Shown here one piece after another: positions 13,001 to 25,368 of a stretch of DNA of 64,000 bases. The notes under the pieces are model-generated. The model saw only the letters and a program-made list of their open reading frames with translations. It was not told where the DNA came from and did not search any database. The position numbers and the translations under genes are program-made. Origin of the DNA: Cyanoderma ruficeps (taxonomy: Eukaryota; Chordata; Aves; Passeriformes; Timaliidae); the NCBI GenBank assembly GCA_008694505.1, contig VZDJ01007747.1, positions 35,959,978 through 36,023,977 of the forward strand. The letters run 5' to 3'. Each line of letters begins with the position of its first letter. Position 1 is the first letter of the stretch.

Positions 13001-15780
13001 GGAATCCTTTAAGTCACAGTAATAGAGATTCCTTTGCATTTGATGATGGATGTCATAGTCTCAGATCAACAGGAACTAGATCAAAGTGGCCTGTCCCTGG
13101 GATCTTGAGCATCTGTTTTGACTCTGTAAAGTGAGAACAGCGAGAACAGCAATGGTTCCTTACGTACATACACTTACCCTGAAAATGAATATATTAACCT
13201 CCAGCTGCTGGTGGTGGTAGTGTTGGTATTGAGTATTGCTACATACATGCTATATCCATGGAATACACAGTAATATTTTTGAGGTTTTCTAAAGTTTGGT
13301 ATGTTGTAGTACATTGAGATACTGTCAAAAGTGGAATTGGAAGTTCTTATTTTTCTTGAAGGCTACTCAGTTCATGTGACTTTTCTTTGGAACCTGAGAT
13401 TCTGTTCTTTCCAGTCAGGGTCCAAGTTAAAAAATAATGTTTTGTATTGTCTTCCACTAGGCATTGGACATGCACTGGATATATGCATGCACCTTGATTA
13501 TGTTATAAAATCATGAAATAGCAACAGCTCTGGTTTGTGTTAGAGAGCTGAATCCTGCAGTGTGCTGGACACTCCTGCCAGTTCTCACTGCCCTTGGCTT
13601 GGAGTGTTCAGTGTGCCCCTCAGGACTGTGTAACCCAGCAGAAACACACTACATCCACAGTATTTATGTTTTCATTCTACTGTTTTTCTTTCTCTCTTAA
13701 CTGTTCTCTTTGTCATGCTTTGGGCTCTGAATATTCTCAGTTCTATGGATTGTTAACAAAGTTTTCCACTACCTGTCTACTTCATATTCCCTAATGGGAA
13801 CCTTTCTGTGTAAGAGAAGCCTTGAATCTGTGAAGATCTGGTGAGCTAAGAAGACTTTTTGCAGCCAAATTAATTTTTAACAGTGTACTGATTCAGTGTC
13901 TAGCAGCTTACATTCAGAGTGTATGAAAGTCACCCTTTGTCCCATCACTGCATTTCCTTTGAGCAGTCACTCTTTGTGCATCATTTTGGTTTTATTTTTT
14001 TAAATTCAGGACCTTGAAATACTCTGGTGCTGCTTTGTTACCTTTTCTTCAGTAAGAGTGGATTGTGTTGGTGATCAGGAAAGCTGCTGGGCGCTGACGG
14101 TTCAGTGAAGCTCCTCACGCCCTGGTGTGCTGTGCAGGGCACAATGCTGCTGCTCTCCCTGCTGACATACCAATGTGCCAGGCCCAACCTGACTTTCACA
14201 TTTAGTGTGGCATAACATAAAGCAGTCTGTCATGGAGCAGTAGCTGATGCTCCTGGTTTGGGAGATTGGTGAGAAGTTGGGAGTGCAGATTTTGGGATGC
14301 TGGTGCTGGTTTTCCTGCTGATTTGTTATTGCTCTTCCTTACCAGAGTGTCTAAGCATCCCAGGCAGGGAGCTGGACATCTTTGTTTTGTGTGTTCAGTA
14401 CACATAGCACAAAATGGGCTTTGGAGAGCACTTTACAAATTTGTATGAATAAAATTAAATCTCTATAATTTATGCTCCAGGTATTTAGATGAACTTGGCT
14501 GTTGGTTTGTTTCCAGAAGTGATATTCTGTTTTTTCACTCTTGAAAAGACCAAGGGCCTAGCTCTTCCAGTAACAAAAGTGAGATAGCAAAACCAAGTGT
14601 TTTAGAAGTGGTTAATTATATTTACAGCTGTTTAATTATTTCACATATTTAAGATTTTTGTATACCCATTTAGAGGTTTTTTTTTTAAAGGATCATTTGA
14701 AAGGACTGAGAGCACAATACTTTCTAAAAATCAGATCTAGTTAAGGTTGCTTAAAGTGGAGATGAGTGTGAGTCAGTTCACCAGTCACTATTGAAAATCT
14801 ACATCTATCTAATGTTGAGGAGCCTAATGTAAGGTTCTTGTTTGGAAACAATGATGCCTTTTTCTTCCTAGCTTTGTTTAATCTCTCTGTGCAGGGGACT
14901 AAAGAGATGCAGTTCATCGTAATGTTGTCAGAGTTAATACTTCTGAAAGACTCTGAATGCTTCACAAATTGCGCCTCTCAAGGATTACTCTATATATTGG
15001 TGTGGCCCGTGGTGGACGCATACTTTGCCTATCTGTATCTCCCTAAAATGAGCACAGTGGTAGTATTTGGTATTAATGTATTTTTTCTGTGGAGAATGGA
15101 AACCAGCTGATGGACATAGGGAATTTTCATGAGTACTCCCTTTGCAGGTTTTGAAGCTTAAGAGTTCTCTGTGCCAGACTGCTGGCCCCTTAAGCTGAAA
15201 TTTTAAGCTATTTCCATCTCTTGTTTTGATGCCTGCTTTGTAAAATATTCCTATTAACTTCACATTTGTGTCCTGCATTATATCTGGTGCTGCTGTGAGG
15301 CTGAGAGATACAGGCATTTCAACCCAGAGTGAGTTTGTGGCTTGTATTCATATTCAAATTTTGCTATCATCTATCTATGAAATTATTCATCAGATTCCTG
15401 TGTGAATGCTTTTAATGGTTTAATATGTTCAGCTGATAACAAACTGCATGCTCAAACCTAATGTTGCTCTTTTTAGACTTGATTAGACTCTATCCTTGAT
15501 TGTGATTTAATGGCTGTTCACAAGCTTGTTCACTGTTGCTGTTGCATATTAAGTACCAAAGTATCCAGCCAGGTCTGCCAAAGTCTTTCAAGAGACCATG
15601 GTTTCTCAAGGAGATGAAAAGCCCTAAGTAGGCTAATGTTTTGATTCAGGATTTGCATTGTTCTTGATCACCAAAGATTTTGTCCATAAATCCCTCTGGA
15701 AATGTTTGAAGTGTTCAAAGACCTGTCTCGAGCTTAATTTTACTCTCCTAAAATGCTATCTAAACAATCAAACAAAATCT
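10028..15780. other. Unique non-coding DNA, no gene seen
   Basis: No gene or recognisable transposon. A minus-strand frame of 131 codons (9933-10328) lies at the left edge in a moderately GC-richer patch but has no recognisable protein features. A near repeat of TATCCTATTG occurs around 10960-10979. Homopolymer runs are listed separately. Confidence 0.65.
12446..12459. repeat. T14 homopolymer
   Basis: Fourteen consecutive T, which read as poly(A) on the minus strand. No retrotransposed gene, target duplication or poly(A) signal is recognisable beside it. Confidence 0.9.
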
Positions 15781-17220
15781 TTTTAAAAGCAATTAGAACA
15801 AGCAGTAGCAGTCAAAACCATTCCAAATACAAATTTTATTCCCCTGCTTTTCAAACTACCCATCTAAGCTATTGAGCCAGAAAAAGCAGTGTATGATCAG
15901 AAGTCAGCTCCTTCTCATATGCTTTGTGGATCATCTCTAACATCTCGTAATTGTGTATCATGGGTACTTGCATGGCCCTGGTTACCAGAATCTTTACTTT
16001 TTTAGCAATTGAGGTGTTTAATGTACTGACCTGGTGCCACTCTGGCTGTCTACAAGCACCACATCCTATCTTAATAGGATATTAATGCATGGAATTGGCC
16101 TAATACTGGACCTGGGAAAAATACATGTCTTTTTAGCCAGGTATGGTACATTAAAGCATCTGAAATTGCACTAAATACTTATTTTAATTCCAGTTTAAAT
16201 GCCTGGAACTCTTCTGGCTCCATCTATCCACAGTTAGCTCACAGCTGGCTGCACACCTGTGCCTGGAAAAGATAGCAAGCCACCAGCCTTTCATTAGGCA
16301 GAGGCATATACTTAGAAATTAAATGTGAAATGTACATAAAGGAATGATTTTGCAGTAATAAGTAATGTGGTAAATACCAGTTACAAGGGAAAAGCCATAG
16401 AAAAGATGCAACTTCAAGCCCTGGTGAGGTGCTATTGACTTTTAAGATCAATCTTACAAGGAGGCAAGTTCTTGTATCCTTCTTCAAAATGCTTCCAAAG
16501 AGTAAAACCTTCAACATGGCTGTTCCCATCCAAGGGGCTCTTTTCTGCTTGTGTTCAATCCCTTGCCTTCATCCCTGCCTACTAAAAGTCCTTCATTTTT
16601 CTGTGGGGAAATAATCGCCAGCTGAAGTGGATCAAGAATTACTTTTACATGGATCATACTCAGCAACAAGTTTAATTACAGTTGAAGTGGCAGATATTGC
16701 CCTTGTGACACATCCTCCCTTTACTGGCACCAGAAGAAACAGTCAATAGTGGAGAAACTTCTAACTTCCAGGAGAATATTGTGCATTTCTGCTGCTCAGA
16801 CCAAGTAGCTCTTACATTATCCCAGCTGCCCATTTCAACTTCCTTTAAGGAGAGATGCGATATATATCTTGTGTTCTAATGTGTACCCAGCACAAGGATA
16901 CAATATGGAATTTTAAAATCAGCAAAATATTCTTCGTATTTTAATTACATGCTAGTATTTTATTAATGCAGCAACTCTGAATTTTGTTATGATATTTTAG
17001 TGTAGACATTTTAATTTCTTATTAATCAAATCCCAGATATGTCAGGAACATGGTTTAGTTTCTACTTAATAATCCACTAAATGCAAATATTGGAACTCCT
17101 TAAACAAGCTAAATATTTTTTCACTTGAGCTTGATGAAGCTGATTAAGAAATATCTGCAATAAGTTGTTTTAGTTCCAGTGTAAACTATTGATTTAATAA
17201 AATAAATTACCACCTCATGG
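15781..17220. other. AT-rich non-coding block, possible conserved element (unproven)
   Basis: The sequence contains no open frame of note but has many ATTA/TAAT words, especially 16920-17215, and one perfect octamer ATGCAAAT at 17081-17088. This texture is typical of vertebrate conserved non-coding elements near developmental genes. Conservation cannot be judged from one genome, and an AT-rich neutral sequence would look similar. Confidence 0.25.
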
Positions 17221-20200
17221 AAGTGTAAAGAGAAACAGTGGAACATAGTAGGTCAAAGTTTTCAGAAGGCACTTTTAGTGGCTTAACTCTGCTCTGTGAA
17301 TTTTATCCTTCACTTCAAACAGAGGAAGATGAGGGAAGTACCTGAGGGGTCCATCTTGCACAGAGTATGCATAAACATTTTTTCTCTGTGTTCTTTCTAA
17401 AATGTTTGTTCAGCATTGCTATGAAATCCTGGTTGTCTTGCTAAAATCAAAAGTCTTCTGCCAAAGGCAAGGACAGGTTAAAGTAAGTGAGCTGAAAAAC
17501 ATCTCTTAAACTCACTGGCAGTACTTGTCTGTGTCTTGTTAGCTTTTTGTTGGACTTGGCTCAGTTCCTTGAGAAACAATCCCATCTCTTGAAGAAATAA
17601 ACCTCATGTTACCACCTTAAAATAATATGAAAAGTACTTGATTCTTCTTCCTAAATTCCTCCCATCTTCTCTTTTTAAAGCTGTGTTGTTTGACCTTTTT
17701 AATGTCGGACCCTTTCAGTACTGAACCCGATACCTGTAATATTTTACATTGCTATGCCCTAAAAACTCAAGCATTTCACAGAGTTTGCCAAAATCCATTC
17801 AAGCAAAACATTGCCAGATTATGAAATATTTTTAATTAACATCCACATACTTTTGAGAAATAGGCAGTATTAAAGACTGTTCAGCCAAACTAAGCATTGT
17901 GCTGTTGTTTTTATCTACAGATCTTCCCTCCTTTGCCTGAATCTCTGTTGAATGATAGCATTAAACTGCAGGTCCTTCAGAGGGTGATGGATTTGGGTAG
18001 TTTGCCATGGGGCTGGGCCCCACCCTACCTTCTGGAGCCTGGGAAATACTAGACTGTGCTAGGGAAACAATGTGGATCCAATTTGAAGTCTGAGAAGTGA
18101 GGATGTTCTGTGGCACATCAGAAATGTACAGCTTTTAACTCACTTTCTCACATCTTGGCAATGTCCTTGAGAGCACAGCGATCCAACATGACACACACAC
18201 TACCTCAGCTAAGCACACTGGAGTAGGGGTGGGCAGAGCTGTGTCTTAACTTAGCGTTTTCCATGGTTTGGCAATAGAGGGAGCATAGTTCGGTGTGGGT
18301 GCTGATTCAGACATGCATATTGTGCATTCTGAGAGGGAAGGCACCAGGGCTTCCCTGGTGCTCCTGATGGCTCTGGCCTCCTGGGCAGCAGGACAGGGTC
18401 GTCAGGCAGCAGCACTTTACAAGCTCATGAACCAGCAGCTGTTCACAGCCACCTCCTCTGCAGAACACCCAGACTGCAGGTTTATTAGTTGTTGTTGATT
18501 GTCCTTCTGGATGGTGATGAAATACACAGTGAAAAATATACTAAATGGTAACTGCAGTTTCTTTTCTTTTGTGTGCTGGCATTGGATGCACCTTGTAATG
18601 TAAGTTGCACACTGTAGGAGTGTGTGGTGAGTAAAGCGTCCACTGAAAGTTCATTGCTGGAGAAACTGGATGTAATTGCCTTTGGGAAGTGGATGTATTC
18701 ATTTCAGGACCCTACTTATGAAGCTTCCATAGAGAAGGAGAGAGAGCTTTCTGTGCATGATTGTTTTCACACAGATTGTGAGCACCTCTCTACAGCTGTC
18801 TTTTCTTTTGGTTCTGTGCTAGCTCACAGATAACTGCATTTGCACGCTGAGAAGGCTTTGGTTAGGAAGAGGCCTAAGTGAGGTCCTTTGGTTCCATGTC
18901 CAGTCCTTAATCCTGACTCTCTCTGCAGCCTTAAATAAATCAGTTAGGCCAACGTTTTTTGAATGTTGATATCTGAAGTTAGACATCCAAATTTGTAGTT
19001 AAGCCTGTAAGTGGGACTGCTCTGATTTTTATAGGCGCTGACTCCCACTGTGTCTTTATGTGTTATATTGTGTGGGGGTTTGCAGCATTACTGAAAAACT
19101 AAATGAGGATTCAGGAGTATAACATAAGTCAGCCAAGTTTGAGAATGTCAGTCTTGACGTACACAGTGTAATTTTTTGCTCCTCTGTTCAGTTAACCCAA
19201 TAAAGCTTACCTTGCTGAAGAGGAATGCAGAAGGACTAATGGGCCGTGTGTTTTGATCAATGAGTAACTGATATTTTCTAGTTTATAAATAAAGACAGTA
19301 ATTATTACAACATAAAGAGGGAGATTTCTTCAGACTCATTGCCCAAACATAATGCAGTTGTCATGTGCAAATGTAGCAATCTAATATATTTCTGAATATC
19401 AAGACTGTGCTGTTAAACACAGCCTGGTTTGATCCACCCTCTACAAAAGCAGATGAACTGAAGTTTCTTAATGAGTAGTTACACAGCATCTTAGAGACCT
19501 GTTCAATATCGTACTGATGAGATAAAGGCTCCTTTGTGGTACTCTGGATTCATAAACTGCTGGCTTGATGGGCTGCAGCAGAATTTTGGCGCATTTGATT
19601 GGAAAAACCCGTAATTTCCACTGTTTCGGTAAAGTTTGGGGCCACATTCCAATCTCATTTTCATGATATAACTCTGGCATAGGGAACAGAAGAGCTTACA
19701 GCGACACTGGGATCTAGCTTCCTTTTCATCACGTGGGGACCAAAGTGTAGAACTCTCCTTTTAAATTCCTCTGGTCAGGGTTTACAGTGGCAAGTCCATG
19801 TTAATTTTCCTATTTTATGATAAATATAAAGGGAATGAATTCTGTGGCACACTTCAAAGGGCTAGATTTGATGGTAGCATGTAAAGTTGTAGCCTTCAGC
19901 TTGTTGCAGTTATGCTCCAGAGGGTGCATGTTAAAACACAAGTTCCCAGTGAATACAGTCTTGTTTGCAGGCAGAAGTGTCTTCAATTCGAGGATCCCTC
20001 TCCCTTCCGTTTTGTGAGGGCTGTCACAATTCTGCCCCTTTTGGGGACAGACCAAAGTCTGATGCCAGTTTTTGTGGAATGTGTATCAAAGCCTACTTTT
20101 GTCTTGCTGAATTCAATGGGAATTTTGTCCTTAAATGTAGTGGCAGCCTTGCTGGAGTTCTTCTGTTATAATTTATTCTTTAGGGAGTTTATGTCCAAAA

Positions 20201-22289
20201 GTACTGACTGTCTTTTGCTTCCAGTGACTTAAACATGAGCTGACTGCTCACTTCTCTTGGAAGGTGCAGTTCTTCACTGCAGAAGATTCCAGTTTAAACA
20301 GACATAATTGCTCAGAAACAATTTTTCCCTGGACTCCTGAGAATACTGTATTAAATCAAGCTTTGGTTTGGTTTGCTTTAATGCAGAGGTGTGACAGTGC
20401 TTTTCCTGAGGTTGGGTTAACCCTGAAAGTTTTGTCTCTTTTGATTATCATGGTACAGTTTTTCTTTTAATGGGTGGAGAAAAAATACAGGGAGTATCAT
20501 TTTGATTGCCAGAAAAACATTCTTCAAGTAAATAGTTTTATCGCATACTTGTTCAATCTTTCAAAATCCAGCTGTTGAGCAGAATCAGCACAGACGATTG
20601 TGTTTTTTGTGGTTTTAAATAATGTATCAGAAAGGACCTTGACTGTTAAGAAATTCACCACCTATGTTGTTTTTGCATTCTGAAGCAATGAAGCTGCTTT
20701 GCTCCAATTTCGATTCAAGTGTCTTGTGCATCACAGGGCTGTGTGCAGTACACAACCGCTGGAATTGTTTCTTTTTTTAACTAAGTGATTGGCAGCCACT
20801 TGGATGAGTCACAATTATGAGCCTAATTTTAGCTGGTATGTATGTATTGGGAGAATCTACCACAGACAGTTGCATCTGAAGGGTTGAGAGAGGTGAAGTC
20901 AATTTAGTTTTGGGGCTTCTTAGAAATCAGCTTTTGTGTCCGAATTCTGTTTCTTCTCTTTTGGTTTTGTACAGTCATATTATATGACCTTTCTGGTGGA
21001 ATATACCTAATTCCTTCACCTTCAAAGAGTTTATCAGAAGGAGACAATTTAGAGTGACAACATCAATACTTTGATTGATGCTTGTTTGGTATGTGTTTGA
21101 CTTGTGTTTGTGTTTTGAACATAATGAAGTGCAGGGTTTAAGCTGCCTGTATGTCCCATTTGTTAATTTGTCTGTACGCAGCCTCTGCTGGTTTCCTCCA
21201 GCTGACCTGGGAAATAGCATCCAGGCAGGTGTATTAGTGTGGAGTTTGAGAGGAGTTTAGTCTATGCAGTCAGAGCCCTCCAGTCATGCAGGCTGCATAA
21301 TCTGGCTGCCAGCACTTACACCACAGTTTAACAGCTGCTGCTGCTGCTGCTGTTAGTTTAAGGCAGTTCTGTTGAACTCTGCATTTTGCTCTTTTAGTCC
21401 GCCTGTATCAAAGTAATGCAACTTCTGGCAGGAACTGGTTCCTATTGTGGCAGCCTGTCAGGAAAGCAATGTACCCAGTGGTGCCTGCCTTTAAATGCTG
21501 TGTATGTGAGAAAGAAAAGGTGTGTGTTTTTCATTTCACCTTGCTGTTTCCTAATGCATTATTCCTGTTTACTGTGAGGCAAAGATGTCAGACTGGATTG
21601 TGCAAGGAGATGGAAGCCAAGTTGTCATTTACTGGCTGTGTTCTGAACACAGCCATTAGTAGTACCCAGGTCCCTCCTCTGCTTGTGTTCTGCTCAGCCT
21701 CTGTGTGTGCCTAGGTAGTAAACCACCATATGTTGTTTATAGAGAATGCAGAGGCAGTGTATTGTTTTGCACTTAATCAGGGTGTTCCTAATCGGGAAAT
21801 TGCCCAGAGAACTAATAAAGTGAAATGCACTCAATAACTACTGTTTAAGAGACACAGTAATTCTGCTTAGCAGGAACATCCTCAGGTGATTTACAGATAC
21901 CTGGCTATGTCCCATTTTTAACTTGAACGTGGCCTGATTTCTCCTAGGAGAGCTTTTAACGTTCGTCTGAGTTATGATGCAGGGAGTGTCTGTGCAAACA
22001 ACTTCTCTCACTGTCTGATCATTATTGAAACCCTTATCTTTCCTAGACCAGGTAAGAAGGGTGTCCTCACAGTTGTGCTGTGGGTGGGTAGCAAGCTGGG
22101 CTCTTGCTCTGGGCAGAGACACTTTTTTCATTGCCCTGAGGACTCTCAGGCTGTGGGCTGGTGGTAGTGTTGTGATGGTCCTGCTTAAGCTTTGCTTATG
22201 CTGAGCATAAACATGTCCTGGCCCTGGACACGTGTTCCTGATTTGTGCTGCTTCTTGTGGTGTTGTGGCAAACTATTTGTTCAGCTGTG
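17221..22289. other. Unique non-coding DNA, no gene seen
   Basis: No coding exon, RNA gene or transposon recognised. Frames of 60-106 codons occur, such as 19912-20232, but overlap one another in several frames as random open stretches do. A short CTG tract at 21335-21352 is listed separately. Confidence 0.65.
21335..21352. repeat. (CTG)6 trinucleotide microsatellite
   Basis: Six perfect CTG units, preceded by CAG. It does not lie in a supported reading frame, so it is taken as a short non-coding microsatellite. Confidence 0.9.
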
Positions 22290-22323
22290 CAGCACAGCTA
22301 AATCTGCAGCACAGCTAAATCTG
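22290..22323. repeat. 17-bp perfect tandem duplication (2 copies)
   Basis: The unit CAGCACAGCTAAATCTG occurs at 22290-22306 and again at 22307-22323 with no mismatch, which points to a recent local duplication. Confidence 0.95.
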
Positions 22324-22624
22324 CATACTGATCTGGCTGAAAAATAACTTACAGAAAAGGGGAAGGAAAGAAGAGAGGTGTCTCTTCCAAATCGTTTTCT
22401 AGCCTGGTTCATGATGTGGCTACACAAACAGCTGTACAAGCACAAAGAAGGGAGTGGTGGGAATAAGTGGGTGAGGTCAGGGAGAAAGGAGGCTATTTAA
22501 GCCAGTACTGCTGCCAGAACATTACTTGCCAATTACTTTTCAGCTCCTCTGTTTTCTTGAACATTTCCTCACATCTGTTCTGTCATAGTAAACTCTTATG
22601 GATGTTACTGCTTCTGCATAATAA

Positions 22625-22905
22625 CAGCTGTACTGGTTCAGACAAAGACTTCATCTAACCCAATATCCTGTCTCCAGCGGAGGCCAGAGTAAGTAGACCC
22701 AGGGGGTAAGAAGGGGACAAGCCTGTCTGATGTTTCCATGAATGTTCTGTCAGCGTCAGACAATATTTAGCTCAAGGCATTTCTTGAACCTGATATGGTT
22801 CATTTACACAGTAACTGTGACTGGATCTCTTATGTACCTGCCCAATTCACTCTTTTGGCAAGGAGTGCCACAGCTTTCCTACTTGGAAGTGTGATCGTGA
22901 GGTTC
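22625..22905 (-). mobile_element. Ancient CR1/L3-like LINE 3' fragment, minus strand
   Basis: The plus strand reads TACTGGTTCAGACAAAGACT and then CATCTAACCCAATATCCTGTC. Further on come a block like CCCAATTCACTCTTTTGGC and one like AGGAGTGCCACAGCTTTCC. The order and spacing match, from memory, an old CR1-related LINE (L3 type) abundant in reptiles and present as relics in birds, read antisense. The CATCTARCCCA part corresponds to the CATCTAGTCCAAC near the 3' end of ordinary CR1 copies in reverse orientation. The copy is highly diverged and has no coding potential. Ends are approximate. Confidence 0.6.
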
Positions 22906-24380
22906 ATAGGCAGGAAAGACCTATAATTTTTATTCATATGTCTTATAAATAATGATGATTCACTTATATAACAGATAAAAATATTTGCAAAAAGACTTCC
23001 CTGAAAAATTGGAAGAATCATGGGGTTGGTAACACCTGCTTACTCCTGCTCAGTGATGGTGAAATGTTTTGCTTGTCTTTGTCCAGTATGGGAAAGAAAG
23101 ATGTGAAAGGATGCTTTCCACAAGCCACTGAAGAGTAATTAAATGCTTGATGTGCTAAGCCAAAATGACTGGCTTTATCAGTCATGGATGTCCATTACTG
23201 GTCTTTTCTGCTCTGAGATGAATGAGTTGAGTTTATATCTAAAACCACACCAGTCAGTAGAAAAACTTGCGGCCTGCCTCAATTCTGTGGACAAATGAAA
23301 CTTTTTACATCCTGATGCTTGTCTAATTTCAGTTAGATTCATAGTAGATTATAAACTGAATAACTCTGAATACCATCCTTCTCTGTGTACATCTGTGCTT
23401 TGTGACCAAGTCAGTGAATTGCAGTGCTGCTTGGGAAGGGTGGAACCACCAAGAGAAGGCTGTGCTGGCAAACTTGGGCAAATTTTATATGATTGTTTGG
23501 GCATGTATTTGCTGGAGATTGTAATTCCTAGAACGTGCATACCCATTTACCAGGATGAGAGGGAAAATTATCCATCTCCTTTCCCCTGATGTTCGTCGTG
23601 TTTCTCACAGTGACTAAGCCAGGGATGTAGTCCCGGTTGCAGCAGTGCTGCCTGAGCCACCTGAATTGCTTTGTCAATGAAGACCACAGGGACAGAGAAT
23701 GAAATTACCTGGTATCGATTGACACAGTAACATCTTTTTATGAATGGAATGTACATTCCTTTCTCCTGCCCTCTTGGGATGTGATTCCCCCTCTGTAAGG
23801 TGTTCACCATTTATGTAACTGATTGTGATAGCTGAACTAATCAAACCAAGGACGAAAGCTATCACAGGCACTCATCTAGCATCCAGCCCCCACATTAGCT
23901 TCTACTTCATTAAAATATATACCACCCAATTCAAGAGCTAATTTGGATGAAACCATTAGGCTTCTGTCCTCATCACTGGTAGAAGTCTGAGGTTCATTTT
24001 TACGCATGAGTGAGCATTGCAGCTTTAAGATGCATGAAGGTTATTGCTGTGTATGTGATACACATGAAAGGGAGAAGGAAAGCGGCAGACAGTGGACACG
24101 CTCTTTATTTCTGTGACTGCATCATTCTATAAGGTCTTATTTGTGCTCCACCTGTGGAATGCTAGACAGAGTATAAAAATATACGGCCAAGTTAAACTCA
24201 GGAAAGGAAAATTGAGCCTCTGAGAAGGGAGAGCGAGATGATCATATTGCAATGTAACTGTTGCATACCTGATAGAAAAATTGGTTGTGATCTCAATGGA
24301 GTCCCTGGTGGAATATGTGTTGGTGGATATCCAGAAGTGTTTAGACCAGTTACAGAGAATCTTTACACACTCTGCAAAGC

Positions 24381-24411
24381 TGTTTGGTTTGGTTTTTGGT
24401 TTGGTTTGTTT

Positions 24412-24441
<30 letters not shown>
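24381..24441. repeat. G/T-only GGTTT-like tract followed by T27
   Basis: Positions 24381-24413 consist only of G and T in irregular GGTTT units. After one C at 24414, a run of 27 T follows (24415-24441). The long homopolymer could be a length-variable site. No retrocopy was recognised on either side. Confidence 0.9.
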
Positions 24442-24442
<1 letters not shown>

Positions 24443-25346
24443 TATTAGGTAGCTGTTTTAAATGCCTCCATTAAAAAGAAGCCCTTAGTAGAGAGACTTT
24501 TTGAAAATACTTTGAAAATCCACAGATTCAGAATCTCGTGATATTTTTTAATCCAGCAAATCCAAGTAATTTATCCCCATAATATCCTGATCTTGGGAAG
24601 GATGCCATGACTAGATTGCGTCACTAATACGTGCCGGCGTGTGTGGCTGGCAGGGGTTGCTTTCCTGGAGCCACTATCTGGGGTATCAGGTTGCTCTCCA
24701 GACTGATGGATGAGTCACCAGAATCTCTGTTTTGTTTGTGGGTTTTATCAGAGCTCATCAGGTAGCCGTCAGTATGATTGACTAACTCTGCGCCAAGTGT
24801 CAGGCAAAAGGAGCTGAAGTGAAGTAACACAAGTGACAGCTGAAGAATAAGCAACAATCTGTCTTTTCAAATGAGTTGTTCTGTTGGCAATTTGACAAAT
24901 TGTACGGTGTAACTGAAAGTTCTAGTTAATGTGTTGCATTACTTTATTTCAAAATATTCTGTTATGAATTGCTTACATTTAAATTCTGGCAGATAGAATG
25001 CTTAATGAAATCAGTACAAATACAGTAAAATTGACATAAAAATACTGAGACAGTGCAAGTCTTCTGAGATTTATTCCTAAATATACTTGCAAAGTCCTGC
25101 TTCAGCATTTTTAAAAATAATTTGACATTTTTGTCTTCTACCAAATAAAATGTAATGGGGTAGTTCTCAATATAAATGGGCAAGAGGCAGAAAGGGTGGG
25201 ATTGGAAACGATTTGTTTCCTTGTAGAAAACCTGCAAACTTTCACTCAGCCGATTTATTCGGGTGCCACACAACTGTTTGATCTAATTTATCTGCCTTGC
25301 ATGGATAATCCATTTTCTTCCCATTCTAAAAAAACAACTGACTTCC

Positions 25347-25368
25347 TTTTTTTTTTATTTTTTTTTTA
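25347..25368. repeat. T-rich low-complexity tract
   Basis: Two long T runs interrupted by a single A. No function is visible. Confidence 0.85.

Noticed and set aside
17081..17088. Octamer ATGCAAAT here, and its occurrences at 40263, 50944 and 62357
   Set aside because: About this many are expected by chance in 64 kb of AT-rich DNA on both strands, so single sites are not evidence of regulation.
24415..24441. T27 as the poly(A) tail of a minus-strand retrocopy
   Set aside because: The sequence to its right shows no poly(A) signal at the right distance, no known gene and no flanking duplication.
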